24,888 nt of DNA from assembly GCA_031424795.1 (NCBI GenBank), contig JANPIC010000099.1, forward strand, positions 1 to 24,888. Reading direction: 5' to 3'. Each line of letters opens with the position of its first letter. Positions within the stretch are counted from its first letter, which is position 1. The notes beneath the pieces are model-generated. The model saw only the letters and a list, made by a program, of their open reading frames with translations. It was not told the DNA's origin and searched no databases. This document shows positions 16,149 through 23,073 of the stretch, in pieces. The translations under genes and the position numbers were made by a program. This DNA is from Aalborgiella sp031424795 (GTDB taxonomy: Bacteria; Pseudomonadota; Gammaproteobacteria; Burkholderiales; Burkholderiaceae_C).

Positions 16149-16949
16149 ATGCATAAAAAAACGACTTTATCGGTCATTTTGATCGCCAATAACGAAGCAA
16201 ACAATATTTTAGATTGCTTGGCGAGTGTGAGTTTTGCCGACCAAATCGTCGTTGTGGACAGTGGCAGCACTGACAACACGGTTGAATTGGCACGGTCAGT
16301 GGGGGCACACGTGGTGCAAACGACCGATTGGCCAGGTTTTGGTGCGCAAAAAAACCGAGCGCTTGATTTGGCAACATGTGATTGGGTGTTTTCGATTGAT
16401 GCGGATGAGCGCGTTACACCTGAATTGGCTGCGCAACTCAAGTTTGCTATCAATTTTGATATTAAAAATGATAGCAAAGGTAACAAAAATATCAGTCAAC
16501 ATGATGCTTATGAAGTGCCGCGTTTGACACAATTTTGTGGTCAGTGGATTCGCCATTGCGGTTGGACACCCGACCATGTGCTGCGTTTGTTCAAACGCGG
16601 CAGTGCAAGATTTAGTAACGATTTGGTACATGAGCGATTGGTTCAATCCAAGGGAACTTGTGGCAAACTAACAACTCCTATGTTGCATTACAGCTATCCC
16701 ACACCTGCAAGCTATTGGCGAAAGCTCGACCAATACAGCCAAGCGTGGGCCAAGCAGCGGCATTTAGAGGGGAAAAAGACCAGCATGCTGCGGGCGGCGA
16801 TGTCTGGTGTGGTGGCATTTGTAAGGACATATTTTTTGAGATTAGGTTTTTTAGATGGTGCTTTGGGGTTTGCTGTGTGCACCATGCAGGCGCAGTCTGC
16901 GTTTGGTAAATACTTCACTTTGTATTGTTTAAATTTAAAAAATAAATGA
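16149..16949 (+). CDS. Glycosyltransferase family 2 protein (WaaE/KdtX-like LPS core glucosyltransferase)
   Basis: 266 residues with a GT-A fold: TTLSVILIANNEANNILDCL at the nucleotide-binding edge, VVVDSGSTDNTVELA, then the metal-binding SIDADERVTPEL (DxD-like). The later HCGWTPDHVLRLFKRG and FSNDLVHERL are typical of the WaaE subfamily, which adds beta-1,4-glucose to an inner-core heptose. A segment after residue 100 (FAINFDIKNDSKGNKNISQH) is longer and more Asn/Asp/Lys-rich than I expect for the family and coincides with the palindrome at 16443-16478. The ATG is two bases after the ligase stop, and the stop overlaps the tolB start (ATGA). Confidence 0.88.
   Translation: MHKKTTLSVILIANNEANNILDCLASVSFADQIVVVDSGSTDNTVELARSVGAHVVQTTDWPGFGAQKNRALDLATCDWVFSIDADERVTPELAAQLKFAINFDIKNDSKGNKNISQHDAYEVPRLTQFCGQWIRHCGWTPDHVLRLFKRGSARFSNDLVHERLVQSKGTCGKLTTPMLHYSYPTPASYWRKLDQYSQAWAKQRHLEGKKTSMLRAAMSGVVAFVRTYFLRLGFLDGALGFAVCTMQAQSAFGKYFTLYCLNLKNK
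16443..16478. repeat. 36-base translated palindrome inside the GT2 gene
   Basis: TTTGCTATC at the left and GATAGCAAA at the right are exact reverse complements, and the 18 bases between them continue the symmetry with few mismatches (26 of the inner 30 positions match). The element is in frame with the glycosyltransferase and encodes about Ala-Ile-Asn-Phe-Asp-Ile-Lys-Asn-Asp-Ser-Lys. Confidence 0.8.
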
Positions 16950-18241
16950 CGACTTATTCAACTCACCTTAGCTTTAAATTTTCTGGTTTATTCTTTTTTT
17001 TAGTGGCTTTGTTGTCTTTGTCGCCGGCAAATGCTCAATTTCGGGTTGATGTTTCAGGCGTGGGTTTAACGCAAGTCCCGATTTCTATTGCTTCTTTCAT
17101 AGGCGAAGCGACTTCTGCTCAAAAAATCAGCGCCATTGTGATTTCAGATTTAGAGCGAAGTGGACAGTTTCGCAATATGGATGCAGGCGCAGCTGTTTTG
17201 GATGAAAACACCCAACCAGACATGTCTGCTTTTCGTCAAAAAGCGGTTGATGCCATGGCTGCTGGCAGCGTAACGCGCTTGGCGGATGGTCGCTTTGATG
17301 TGCGGTTTCGTTTGTGGGATGTGGTTAAGGGCTCAAACTTAGGCGGAGCAAGCCATGTGGTTACCGCACCCAATTTGCGTTTGGCAGCGCACAAGGTGTC
17401 TGACTATATTTACGAGAAATTAACCGGCGAAAAGGGCATTTTTTCTACGAAGATTGCTTACATCACCAAATCAGGCACACGACATACGCTTTGGGTGGCT
17501 GATGCTGATGGCGAAAACGCTATCACGGCTTTAGCCAGTGGCGAGCCTATCATTTCTCCGTCATGGTCTCCCAATGGCTCACAACTTGCCTACGTGTCGT
17601 TTGAGTCGCGTAAGCCCGAAATTTGGGTGCATGAAGTAGCCTCCGGCAAGCGCCGTTTACTGGCTAGTTTCAAGGGTTCAAACAGCGCGCCAAGCTGGTC
17701 GCCAGATGGTCGTACATTGGCGGTGACTTTGACACGGGATGGCAATGCGCAAGTGTATGCGTTGAGCACCTCAGGTGGTGAGCCTACGCGTTTATCGCGC
17801 TCTGAAGGCATTGAAACTGAGGCGACGTATTCGGCAGATGGCAAAAGCATTTATTTTGTGAGCGACCGTGGCGGCGCGCCGCAAATCTACAAAATGAGTG
17901 CATCTGGCGGCAGTTCAACACGCGTGACTTTTTCAGGAAATTACAACATTTCCCCTACATTGAGCCCAGATGGCAAATGGCTGGCTTACATTTCACGTGC
18001 GGGTGGCGGCTATAAATTGTTTGCCATGGATTTAGCTACTGGTGCAGCCAATGCTATTACAGACACCAATGCCGATGAAAAACCTAGCTTTGCTGCTAAC
18101 AGTAAATTGATTGTCTATGCGACGAAATTTCAAGGCAGAGAAGCCTTGATGACCACCACCGTTGATGGGCGTGTTAAAGCAAAATTAGGCGGTGTGGGTG
18201 GTGATATTCGAGAGCCAGCTTGGGCACCGATGGGTAATTGA
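16946..18241 (+). CDS. tolB: Tol-Pal system periplasmic protein TolB
   Basis: 431 residues with a signal peptide (hydrophobic residues about 10-27, cleavage after SPANA before QFRVDVSG), an N-terminal alpha/beta domain and a C-terminal six-bladed beta-propeller. The propeller repeats are visible as SPSWSPNGSQLAYVSFESRK, APSWSPDGRTLAVTL, EATYSADGKSIYFVSDRGG and SPTLSPDGKWLAYIS. TolB binds Pal and links it to the energised TolQRA complex to constrict the outer membrane at division. The ATG start overlaps the stop of the LPS glycosyltransferase gene (ATGA), an unusual coupling. pal and cpoB follow in the usual order. Confidence 0.97.
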   Translation: MTTYSTHLSFKFSGLFFFLVALLSLSPANAQFRVDVSGVGLTQVPISIASFIGEATSAQKISAIVISDLERSGQFRNMDAGAAVLDENTQPDMSAFRQKAVDAMAAGSVTRLADGRFDVRFRLWDVVKGSNLGGASHVVTAPNLRLAAHKVSDYIYEKLTGEKGIFSTKIAYITKSGTRHTLWVADADGENAITALASGEPIISPSWSPNGSQLAYVSFESRKPEIWVHEVASGKRRLLASFKGSNSAPSWSPDGRTLAVTLTRDGNAQVYALSTSGGEPTRLSRSEGIETEATYSADGKSIYFVSDRGGAPQIYKMSASGGSSTRVTFSGNYNISPTLSPDGKWLAYISRAGGGYKLFAMDLATGAANAITDTNADEKPSFAANSKLIVYATKFQGREALMTTTVDGRVKAKLGGVGGDIREPAWAPMGN

Positions 18242-18267
18242 CGCATCATAGATCGCAAAGTAGTGAT

Positions 18268-18299
18268 AGAAATAACAATTTTTAGAAATAACAATTTTT
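18268..18299. repeat. 16-base perfect tandem duplication in the tolB-pal gap
   Basis: AGAAATAACAATTTTT occurs twice back to back (18268-18283 and 18284-18299), ending just before the pal ribosome-binding site GAAGGA. It is AT-rich, within a 71-base intergenic gap. Confidence 0.9.
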
Positions 18300-18312
18300 T
18301 TGAAGGACAAAT

Positions 18313-18876
18313 ATGAAGCAACAACTCAAATCTTTTTTCTCGGCAACAACACTAGTTGTTGTACTCGCAGTTACTTTGGCAGGATGCTCTAGTGGCGTTA
18401 AGTTAGATGTGCCTGTTGAAGACAAAACTGGCATCTCAACAACCGGTGGCGGCTCTGGTGGTGCCAACAATGGACAAGGCAACAACGGTGGCGTGACTAC
18501 GGTTGATTTAGGTAACACGAGTGGTGGCGCAAATGGCGGCCCAGCGAATGTAGGCAAGATCATTTACTTTGACTTTGACAGCTATTTGGTCAAGCCTGAA
18601 TATGCAAGCGTCATCAACGCGCATGTGCAGTTTCTATCAAGCCGTAAAACCACAAAAATTTCAGTTGAAGGTCATACCGACGCATCTGGCGGTCGTGAAT
18701 ACAACTTAGCTTTGGGTCAAAAGCGTGCCGAGGCTGTGCGCCGCGCAATGGCATTGTCTGGCCTGAATGAAAGCCAAATTGAAGCAGTGAGCTTTGGCAA
18801 AGAAAAACCAGCTGATTTGGGCGGTGATGAGACTGCTGCGGCTAAAAACCGCCGTGCCGAAATTAGCTACCGCTAG
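18313..18876 (+). CDS. pal: Peptidoglycan-associated lipoprotein Pal
   Basis: 187 residues. A type II signal peptide ends in a lipobox LAGC with the acylated Cys at 25, followed by Ser-Ser, which favours outer-membrane sorting. A flexible Gly/Asn/Thr-rich linker (about 40-75) leads to an OmpA-type peptidoglycan-binding domain: IIYFDFDSYLVKPEY, ISVEGHTDASGGREYNLALG, QKRAEAVRRA and a final AKNRRAEISYR with the conserved Arg residues that bind diaminopimelate. It anchors the outer membrane to peptidoglycan and cycles with TolB. GAAGGA lies about eight bases before the ATG. It is 71 bases downstream of tolB. Confidence 0.97.
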   Translation: MKQQLKSFFSATTLVVVLAVTLAGCSSGVKLDVPVEDKTGISTTGGGSGGANNGQGNNGGVTTVDLGNTSGGANGGPANVGKIIYFDFDSYLVKPEYASVINAHVQFLSSRKTTKISVEGHTDASGGREYNLALGQKRAEAVRRAMALSGLNESQIEAVSFGKEKPADLGGDETAAAKNRRAEISYR

Positions 18877-18903
18877 ACAAGACAACAGTAACCCAGGAAT
18901 TTC

Positions 18904-19740
18904 ATGAGTTTTTTTTCAAACCTTCGCCCGGCAACTCGGTCCGTTGCCGTTGCTAGCTGTTTGCTGATGTCGCTAGCCGCGCATGCGGGTATTTTTGATG
19001 ATGACGAGGCACGCAAAGCTATTCTGGACTTACGCCAGCAAATCTCTAGCTTGAATGCAACGGTCAACAACACTTTAAGTGCTGCGCAGCAGCGCAGTGC
19101 CGATGAAATTGCACAGTTGCGTAAAAGCATGCTGGAGCTTCAAAATCAAATTGACAGGCAAAAAGGCGATATTTCTCAGCTCAGAGGTGACAATGAACTG
19201 TTGGCAAAAAATTTAGCAGAGATGCAAATTCGCCAAAAAGACATGTTGCAGTCGTCAGAGCAAAAATTGCAAGCAGCCGAGCAACGTTCACAAGCGGTTG
19301 AGCAAAAATTAACGAAACTAGAGCCCATAAAAATAACGTTGGACGGCCGTGAGTTCATGGCAGACCCAGCTGAGAAGCGCGATTTTGAAGCAGCGTTTGC
19401 GTTGTTCAGAGCGGGTGATTTCGTCAAGTCACAAAAAGCATTGTTTGACTTTATCCAGCGCTACCCCAGTAGTGGCTACGGTGCTTCTGCGTTGTACTGG
19501 CTTGGAAATGCACAATACTCGAATCGTGATTACAAAGAAGCAATCATCAACTTTCGTAGCATGATCTCAAAAAATCCAGACCATGTGCGTGCGCCTGAAG
19601 CGATGCTGTCAATTGCCAATTGCCAGCTTGAGATGAAAGATTCCAAAAATGCTAAGAAGACGCTTGAAGATTTGATGAAAACATATCCAAAGTCTGAAGC
19701 TGCTTTTGCGGGTGTTGAGCGTTTGCGCACGCTTAAATAA
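18904..19740 (+). CDS. cpoB: Cell division coordinator CpoB (YbgF)
   Basis: 278 residues: a signal peptide (cleavage near AAHAG), an N-terminal coiled coil (about 35-135, rich in Gln, Glu and Leu: ILDLRQQISSLNATVNNTL, KSMLELQNQIDRQKGDISQL) that trimerises in this family, then a C-terminal TPR domain (FEAAFALFRAGDFVKSQKAL, YGASALYWLGNAQYSNRDYK). CpoB links peptidoglycan synthesis (PBP1B) with Tol-driven outer-membrane constriction. It is the normal last gene of the tol-pal operon, 27 bases after pal, with AGGA six bases before the ATG. Confidence 0.95.
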   Translation: MSFFSNLRPATRSVAVASCLLMSLAAHAGIFDDDEARKAILDLRQQISSLNATVNNTLSAAQQRSADEIAQLRKSMLELQNQIDRQKGDISQLRGDNELLAKNLAEMQIRQKDMLQSSEQKLQAAEQRSQAVEQKLTKLEPIKITLDGREFMADPAEKRDFEAAFALFRAGDFVKSQKALFDFIQRYPSSGYGASALYWLGNAQYSNRDYKEAIINFRSMISKNPDHVRAPEAMLSIANCQLEMKDSKNAKKTLEDLMKTYPKSEAAFAGVERLRTLK

Positions 19741-19758
19741 TTTTTCTAAACGACTTCC

Positions 19759-20544
19759 TTGACTACTGAGACTGTTGATTTTGATGCCGCACGTCGGTTT
19801 GGTGGTTTAGATCGTCTTTACGGTGCTGCAGGTGCCAAACATATTCGTGGCTCGCACGTTATGGTCGTAGGTATTGGCGGCGTCGGTTCTTGGGCTGTAG
19901 AGGCTTTGGCACGCAGCGGGATAGGGCAAATCACCATGGTTGATATGGACCATGTGTCCGAATCCAATATCAACCGCCAAGTCCACGCGACGCAATTAAC
20001 CTTGGGGCAATCAAAAATTGTGGCCATGCAAGATCGCATTGCTTTGATTAACCCTGAATGCGTTGTCACATGCATTGATGATTTTGTGACGCCAGAAAAC
20101 TGGTCATCCCTTGTTTCTGATGAAGTGGACGTTGTTATTGATGCCTGTGACCAAGTTCACGCCAAAGTGGCGATGGCCGCTTGGGCAATGCGACAAAAAA
20201 ATGCCAATAGGTTTTTTATCTCGGTAGGCGCGGCGGGCGGTAAACGTTTAGCGCATTTGGTAGATATAGATGATTTGTCCAAAACCACGCATGACCCTTT
20301 GCTCGCGCAATTACGTTATCGCCTGCGAAAAGAACACGCGGCACCTAGAGAAGGCCGCAAAATCGGTGTGAACTGCATTTTTAGCAAAGAAGCCGTTAAG
20401 CAGCCCAACACGTCTAACGATGCTGCATCAACAGACAACACCTTAAATTGCCATGGCTATGGCTCAGTGGTGAGCGTGACAGCCACCTTTGGACAATGTG
20501 CCGCAGGCTGGGCACTTGATAAATTAGCAAATTTAGTGGAGTAA
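19759..20544 (+). CDS. tcdA: tRNA threonylcarbamoyladenosine dehydratase (ct6A synthase)
   Basis: A ThiF/E1-like enzyme that uses ATP to cyclise t6A at position 37 of ANN-decoding tRNAs to ct6A. 261 residues contain RFGGLDRLYGAAGAKHIRGS, the nucleotide-binding MVVGIGGVGSWAVEALARSG and Asp-containing VDMDHVSESNINRQVHA. FFISVGAAGGKR and LNCHGYGSVVSVTATFG at the C-terminus match TcdA rather than MoeB or ThiF. The start is TTG at 19759, because an in-frame TAA lies twelve bases upstream and the next ATG falls inside the P-loop segment; no good ribosome-binding site is visible. It is 18 bases after cpoB and immediately upstream of tRNA-Lys. Confidence 0.92.
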   Translation: MTTETVDFDAARRFGGLDRLYGAAGAKHIRGSHVMVVGIGGVGSWAVEALARSGIGQITMVDMDHVSESNINRQVHATQLTLGQSKIVAMQDRIALINPECVVTCIDDFVTPENWSSLVSDEVDVVIDACDQVHAKVAMAAWAMRQKNANRFFISVGAAGGKRLAHLVDIDDLSKTTHDPLLAQLRYRLRKEHAAPREGRKIGVNCIFSKEAVKQPNTSNDAASTDNTLNCHGYGSVVSVTATFGQCAAGWALDKLANLVE

Positions 20545-20556
20545 TTTTAAAAGTAC

Positions 20557-20585
20557 TTCAAAGAAGCCAAAAATAACGCTATAAT
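20557..20585 (+). promoter_or_regulatory. Candidate sigma-70 promoter of tRNA-Lys
   Basis: A perfect TATAAT (20580-20585) is preceded by TTCAAA (20557-20562) at 17-base spacing. It lies in the gap after tcdA and would start transcription about 40 bases before the mature tRNA. Confidence 0.6.
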
Positions 20586-20630
20586 TTGAGGCTGTGCTGC
20601 AGTAAACGTAAGTAAATTGCAAAACTACTT

Positions 20631-20706
20631 GGGACCTTAGCTCAGTTGGTAGAGCAGCGGACTTTTAATCCGTTTGTCGTGGGTTCGACCCCCGCAGGTC
20701 CCACCA
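20631..20706 (+). tRNA. tRNA-Lys (anticodon TTT)
   Basis: A 76-base cloverleaf including an encoded CCA. The acceptor stem GGGACCT pairs with AGGTCCC, the D arm contains AGCTCAGTTGGTAGAGC, the anticodon loop CTTTTAA holds TTT at 20664-20666, and the T arm contains GGTTCGACC. It matches bacterial tRNA-Lys closely. Confidence 0.97.
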
Positions 20707-20714
20707 AATTCAAA

Positions 20715-20745
20715 CCCCGTCAATGTTATGTTGACGGGGTTTTTT
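20715..20745 (+). terminator. Rho-independent terminator of tRNA-Lys
   Basis: A perfect nine-pair stem CCCCGTCAA / TTGACGGGG with loop TGTTATG is followed by TTTTTT, with AAA before the stem that lets it work in both directions. It starts nine bases after the tRNA CCA. Confidence 0.95.
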
Positions 20746-20774
20746 GTTATGGTGAACTAGGTTTTATAGCCCAT

Positions 20775-20912
20775 ATGATCGAAGACATCAAAAAAACGTT
20801 GTGGGCCACCGCCGACAAGCTGCGCGCCAACATGGACGTTGCCGAGTACAAGCACATCGTGCTCAGCCTCATTTTCGTCAAATACATCTCCGACACCTTG
20901 CTCCTAGTCTGA
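20775..20912 (+). pseudogene. Remnant of type I restriction-modification methyltransferase subunit HsdM (N-terminus only)
   Basis: A 45-codon frame from ATG 20775 encodes MIEDIKKTLWATADKLRANM, then DVAEYKHIVLSLIFVKYISD and a divergent TLLLV before TGA. The first 41 residues are the canonical start of the HsdM_N domain; a full HsdM is about 500 residues or more and continues into a catalytic NPPF domain, absent here. The homology stops abruptly near 20895 and is followed by unrelated sequence and a repeat copy. It is thus a deletion scar of a former hsd locus directly downstream of the tRNA-Lys terminator. No matching hsdS or hsdR piece is recognisable. Confidence 0.85.
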
Positions 20913-20947
20913 TCTTCGGCCTGCTTCGTTTACCTGCATAGCTGAAG

Positions 20948-21019
20948 TTTGCTATAAATAATATAGCTTGTTAGGCAGTAAGTACACCGGCTAGATGCAT
21001 ATTTTACCTCAAAATGAGG
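20948..21019 (-). repeat. Dispersed repeat, copy 5
   Basis: On the minus strand: hairpin CCTCA-TTT-TGAGG, then TAAAATATGCATCTAGCCGG, TGTACTTACTGCCTAACAA and a perfect stem GCTATA-TTATT-TATAGC. It has the same two-hairpin layout as copy 3 and lies between the hsdM scar and the methyltransferase gene. Confidence 0.83.
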
Positions 21020-21026
21020 GTTTTGA

Positions 21027-21635
21027 CTAGCTGCTAGCCCGCTGCGCGACGTAGCGGGTGACGTAGGCGGGGCCCTGGTGGCCAGTGCCTTCGGCTAGGT
21101 GGACTTCGCCTTCCCAAGCCAGCGCCTCCTGCAGACCAGACGCGGACAGATCATCCCGCAAGGTTTGAAGGGTGTACAGCATAGTCACATCTTTGGGGCC
21201 GCCGCTACTGTAGCCCAGCTGCAGGGGGTGGAAAGCTTCCAAAATAAGCCAGCCGCCGCCGCGCAAACCCCGCGCCAAGCGCTGCATGGCCCGCGCGCGC
21301 CAGCTGGCGGGCAGGTGGACGTAGGTGAGCAGCACGGCGTCAAAACTGGCGGGTTCGGGCGACCAGTGCTCTAAATCGGCCAGTTTGGTGTCCACAGCAA
21401 CGCCTTTTTCAGCCGCCAGCCGCCGTGTTTTGTCCAACCCCAGCGCCGAGCTGTCCACCGCCGTGACGCTGTGCCCTTGCTCAGCGAGCCAAACGCTGTT
21501 GCGCCCTTCGCCATCCCCAGGCAGCAGCACTTGGCTGGCAGGGCACAAGCGCACCTGCTGCTCTTGCAAAAACCTGTTGGCTTGTTTGCCGTACTTGTAG
21601 TCCGGCATGTCGTATTTTTGGTCCCAGAAGTTCAT
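21027..21635 (-). CDS. Class I SAM-dependent methyltransferase
   Basis: 202 residues of a Rossmann-type methyltransferase. Motif I is VLLPGDGEGRNSVWLAEQG (SAM-binding Gly loop), the acidic motif II residue is in VTAVDSSALGLDK, and a later strand FDAVLLTYVHLP leads to the catalytic region. The N-terminus MNFWDQKYDMPDYKYGKQAN is like that of TehB-type and small uncharacterised methyltransferases of Burkholderiales. The substrate is unknown; tellurite or thiol methylation are guesses. The gene looks richer in G+C than the surrounding AT-rich gaps, and it stands alone between two repeat copies. No obvious ribosome-binding site precedes the ATG. Confidence 0.82.
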   Translation of the reverse strand: MNFWDQKYDMPDYKYGKQANRFLQEQQVRLCPASQVLLPGDGEGRNSVWLAEQGHSVTAVDSSALGLDKTRRLAAEKGVAVDTKLADLEHWSPEPASFDAVLLTYVHLPASWRARAMQRLARGLRGGGWLILEAFHPLQLGYSSGGPKDVTMLYTLQTLRDDLSASGLQEALAWEGEVHLAEGTGHQGPAYVTRYVAQRASS

Positions 21636-22028
21636 GGGGCTAGTTTAGATGATGCGGTTGAGTCAAATTGCTTTTCTTTGAAGCTAAGTTTACTATATAT
21701 TTCATAGCAGATTAGGTAATAAACACGCTGACTGACGGCATATTTTTTACTAAAAATGAGTTAAAGAGATCAAAAGGGGTGTTTTAACCCGATATGTATA
21801 AAAAATCAACTTTGTGAGTATTAACTAAGAGTGATGCCCATCAATAAATTAAATTAACATTCGTTTTCTAAGGAATATGAAATACATGTGATTGTTCTTA
21901 TTTGAAAAATTTTTGGTATCGGAATGTCAGCTTTGGGTCAGTCTTGTCTTTGGAGAGCAACCGAAATTGGCAGTTTGAGTTTTGTGGACATGAAGCCACT
22001 CAGAAATTGAAGTTATTGGTTTAAAAAT
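21636..22028. other. 393-base region without a convincing gene
   Basis: It separates the methyltransferase from the LysR gene, both on the minus strand. It is AT-rich, contains repeat copy 6 at its left end, and from about 21922 to 22010 a less AT-rich stretch (GTCAGCTTTGGGTCAGTC, GCAACCGAAATTGGCAG) that reads like decayed insertion or coding sequence but opens no frame I recognise. No strong terminator is visible. Confidence 0.6.
21690..21762 (-). repeat. Dispersed repeat, copy 6 (diverged)
   Basis: On the minus strand: AAATATGCCGTCAGTCAGCG, TGTTTATTACCTAATCTGC and TATGAAATATATAGT. It keeps the TTTATTACCTAA core and the GCTATGAAA-type end, but the TCTAGCCGG box is altered, so it is the oldest-looking copy. 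Confidence 0.7.
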
Positions 22029-22919
22029 TTAAGCAGGCCCATATCGACGCATGACATCTGAAAAGTATTCAGCTGCCGGCGTTAATGGAAAATCGGGGCG
22101 CTGTATCAATACAATCGCTGGCGCAGGCAGAGGTTCGCGCACCTGAATCACTTGGAGCGCGTCACGCGTCATCGGAAACTCTTCCCATTGCACGGGCAGC
22201 ATCGCCAACAGGTCGCTGTGCGCCAAACTCACCATGACGGACATGGCTGAGCTTGCTTGCAACACCACATGCGGCGGCGCCAAGTGATGGCTTGCAAACA
22301 AGCGCGCGATGTCATCTTCCACGTTGTAATCCACCCCTGTGATCGCCCAATCTGCGTTTTGCAGCGCCTTCAATGAACGGGCTGCAGACAGCGGATGCCC
22401 TTTGCGGCAGACAACAGTACGGCGATTTTCAAACAGTTTTTGCATGGCCAGTCCGGGTGCCGGGGTGGCTCGTGGTGCTGCGCCCAGGTAAAAATCCACA
22501 ATCCCTTCGCGCAAGGGTCCTTCCACATCGGGAAACAGGCCTTCAATGATTTGCAGTTTGATATGGGGGTATCGCTGCCGAAAAGTTTTGAGTGCAAAAG
22601 GCAGCATGCCCACGTGCGGCATGATGGATAAAGCCGCCACCACGGTGCCCCTATCATCGCCACGATGCTGGGCAATTTCATCTTGCGCACGTCGCGCTTC
22701 ATTCACGATGTTGCTGGCACGGACGTGAAATCTGCGACCCGTGGCTGTAAGCGTCATGCCCGTGGTTTCACGCAAAAACAATGAGCCACCCAGTTCTTTT
22801 TCTAAAGCGCGAATACTGCGCGTCAAAGTCGGCTGCGGCACATCCAGCCGACGCGCGGCTGACCGCAAACTCCCATGCTCAACGATGGCTACCAGATGTT
22901 GAAGTTGATCGAGTTTCAT
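22029..22919 (-). CDS. LysR-family transcriptional regulator
   Basis: 296 residues. Residues 1-60 form the winged helix-turn-helix (MKLDQLQHLVAIVEHGSLRS, AARRLDVPQPTLTRSIRALE, KELGGSLFLRETTGMTLT), and a linker helix and a two-lobed effector-binding domain follow (VVAALSIMPHVGMLPFALKT; LAMLPVQWEEFP). It is divergent from the Bug-type binding-protein gene, with 154 bases between the starts, the usual arrangement for LysR control of a neighbouring catabolic operon with a pathway compound as inducer. The effector is unknown. Length is normal. Confidence 0.93.
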   Translation of the reverse strand: MKLDQLQHLVAIVEHGSLRSAARRLDVPQPTLTRSIRALEKELGGSLFLRETTGMTLTATGRRFHVRASNIVNEARRAQDEIAQHRGDDRGTVVAALSIMPHVGMLPFALKTFRQRYPHIKLQIIEGLFPDVEGPLREGIVDFYLGAAPRATPAPGLAMQKLFENRRTVVCRKGHPLSAARSLKALQNADWAITGVDYNVEDDIARLFASHHLAPPHVVLQASSAMSVMVSLAHSDLLAMLPVQWEEFPMTRDALQVIQVREPLPAPAIVLIQRPDFPLTPAAEYFSDVMRRYGPA

Positions 22920-22933
22920 ATAAAAAATACAAA

Positions 22934-22985
22934 AGATGCAAAAAATTAGGGAGATGCAAATAGTGAATCACCTTTTGCTATTCGC
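22934..22985. promoter_or_regulatory. Candidate LysR operator between lysR-type gene and tctC-type gene
   Basis: AGATGCAAA occurs at 22934-22942 and again at 22952-22960 (18 bases apart), and GCAAATAG (22956-22963) faces CTATTCGC (22978-22985) as an interrupted dyad with one mismatch. Position and symmetry suit a LysR binding site, but the spacing is not the textbook T-N11-A, so this is only a candidate. Confidence 0.35.
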
Positions 22986-23073
22986 CATCTTATCTGAATC
23001 GCAAGCTGGTCCTAAAGTACGAATCTGATTTGACGTGAACACAGATATATATAAACAACCATTGGAGACCAAA

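Noticed and set aside
20646..20774. Open frame that runs from inside tRNA-Lys into the hsdM remnant
   Set aside because: It starts within the tRNA and crosses the terminator; HsdM homology begins exactly at the ATG at 20775, so only that part was kept.
20631..20912. Integrative element attachment site in tRNA-Lys
   Set aside because: The tRNA is intact and I found no second copy of its 3' end and no integrase gene in the window, so an att site is not supported.
23030..23055. TTGACG with a downstream TATAAA as a promoter for the Bug-type gene
   Set aside because: The spacing is only 14 bases and transcription would begin almost at the ribosome-binding site, so it was not listed.
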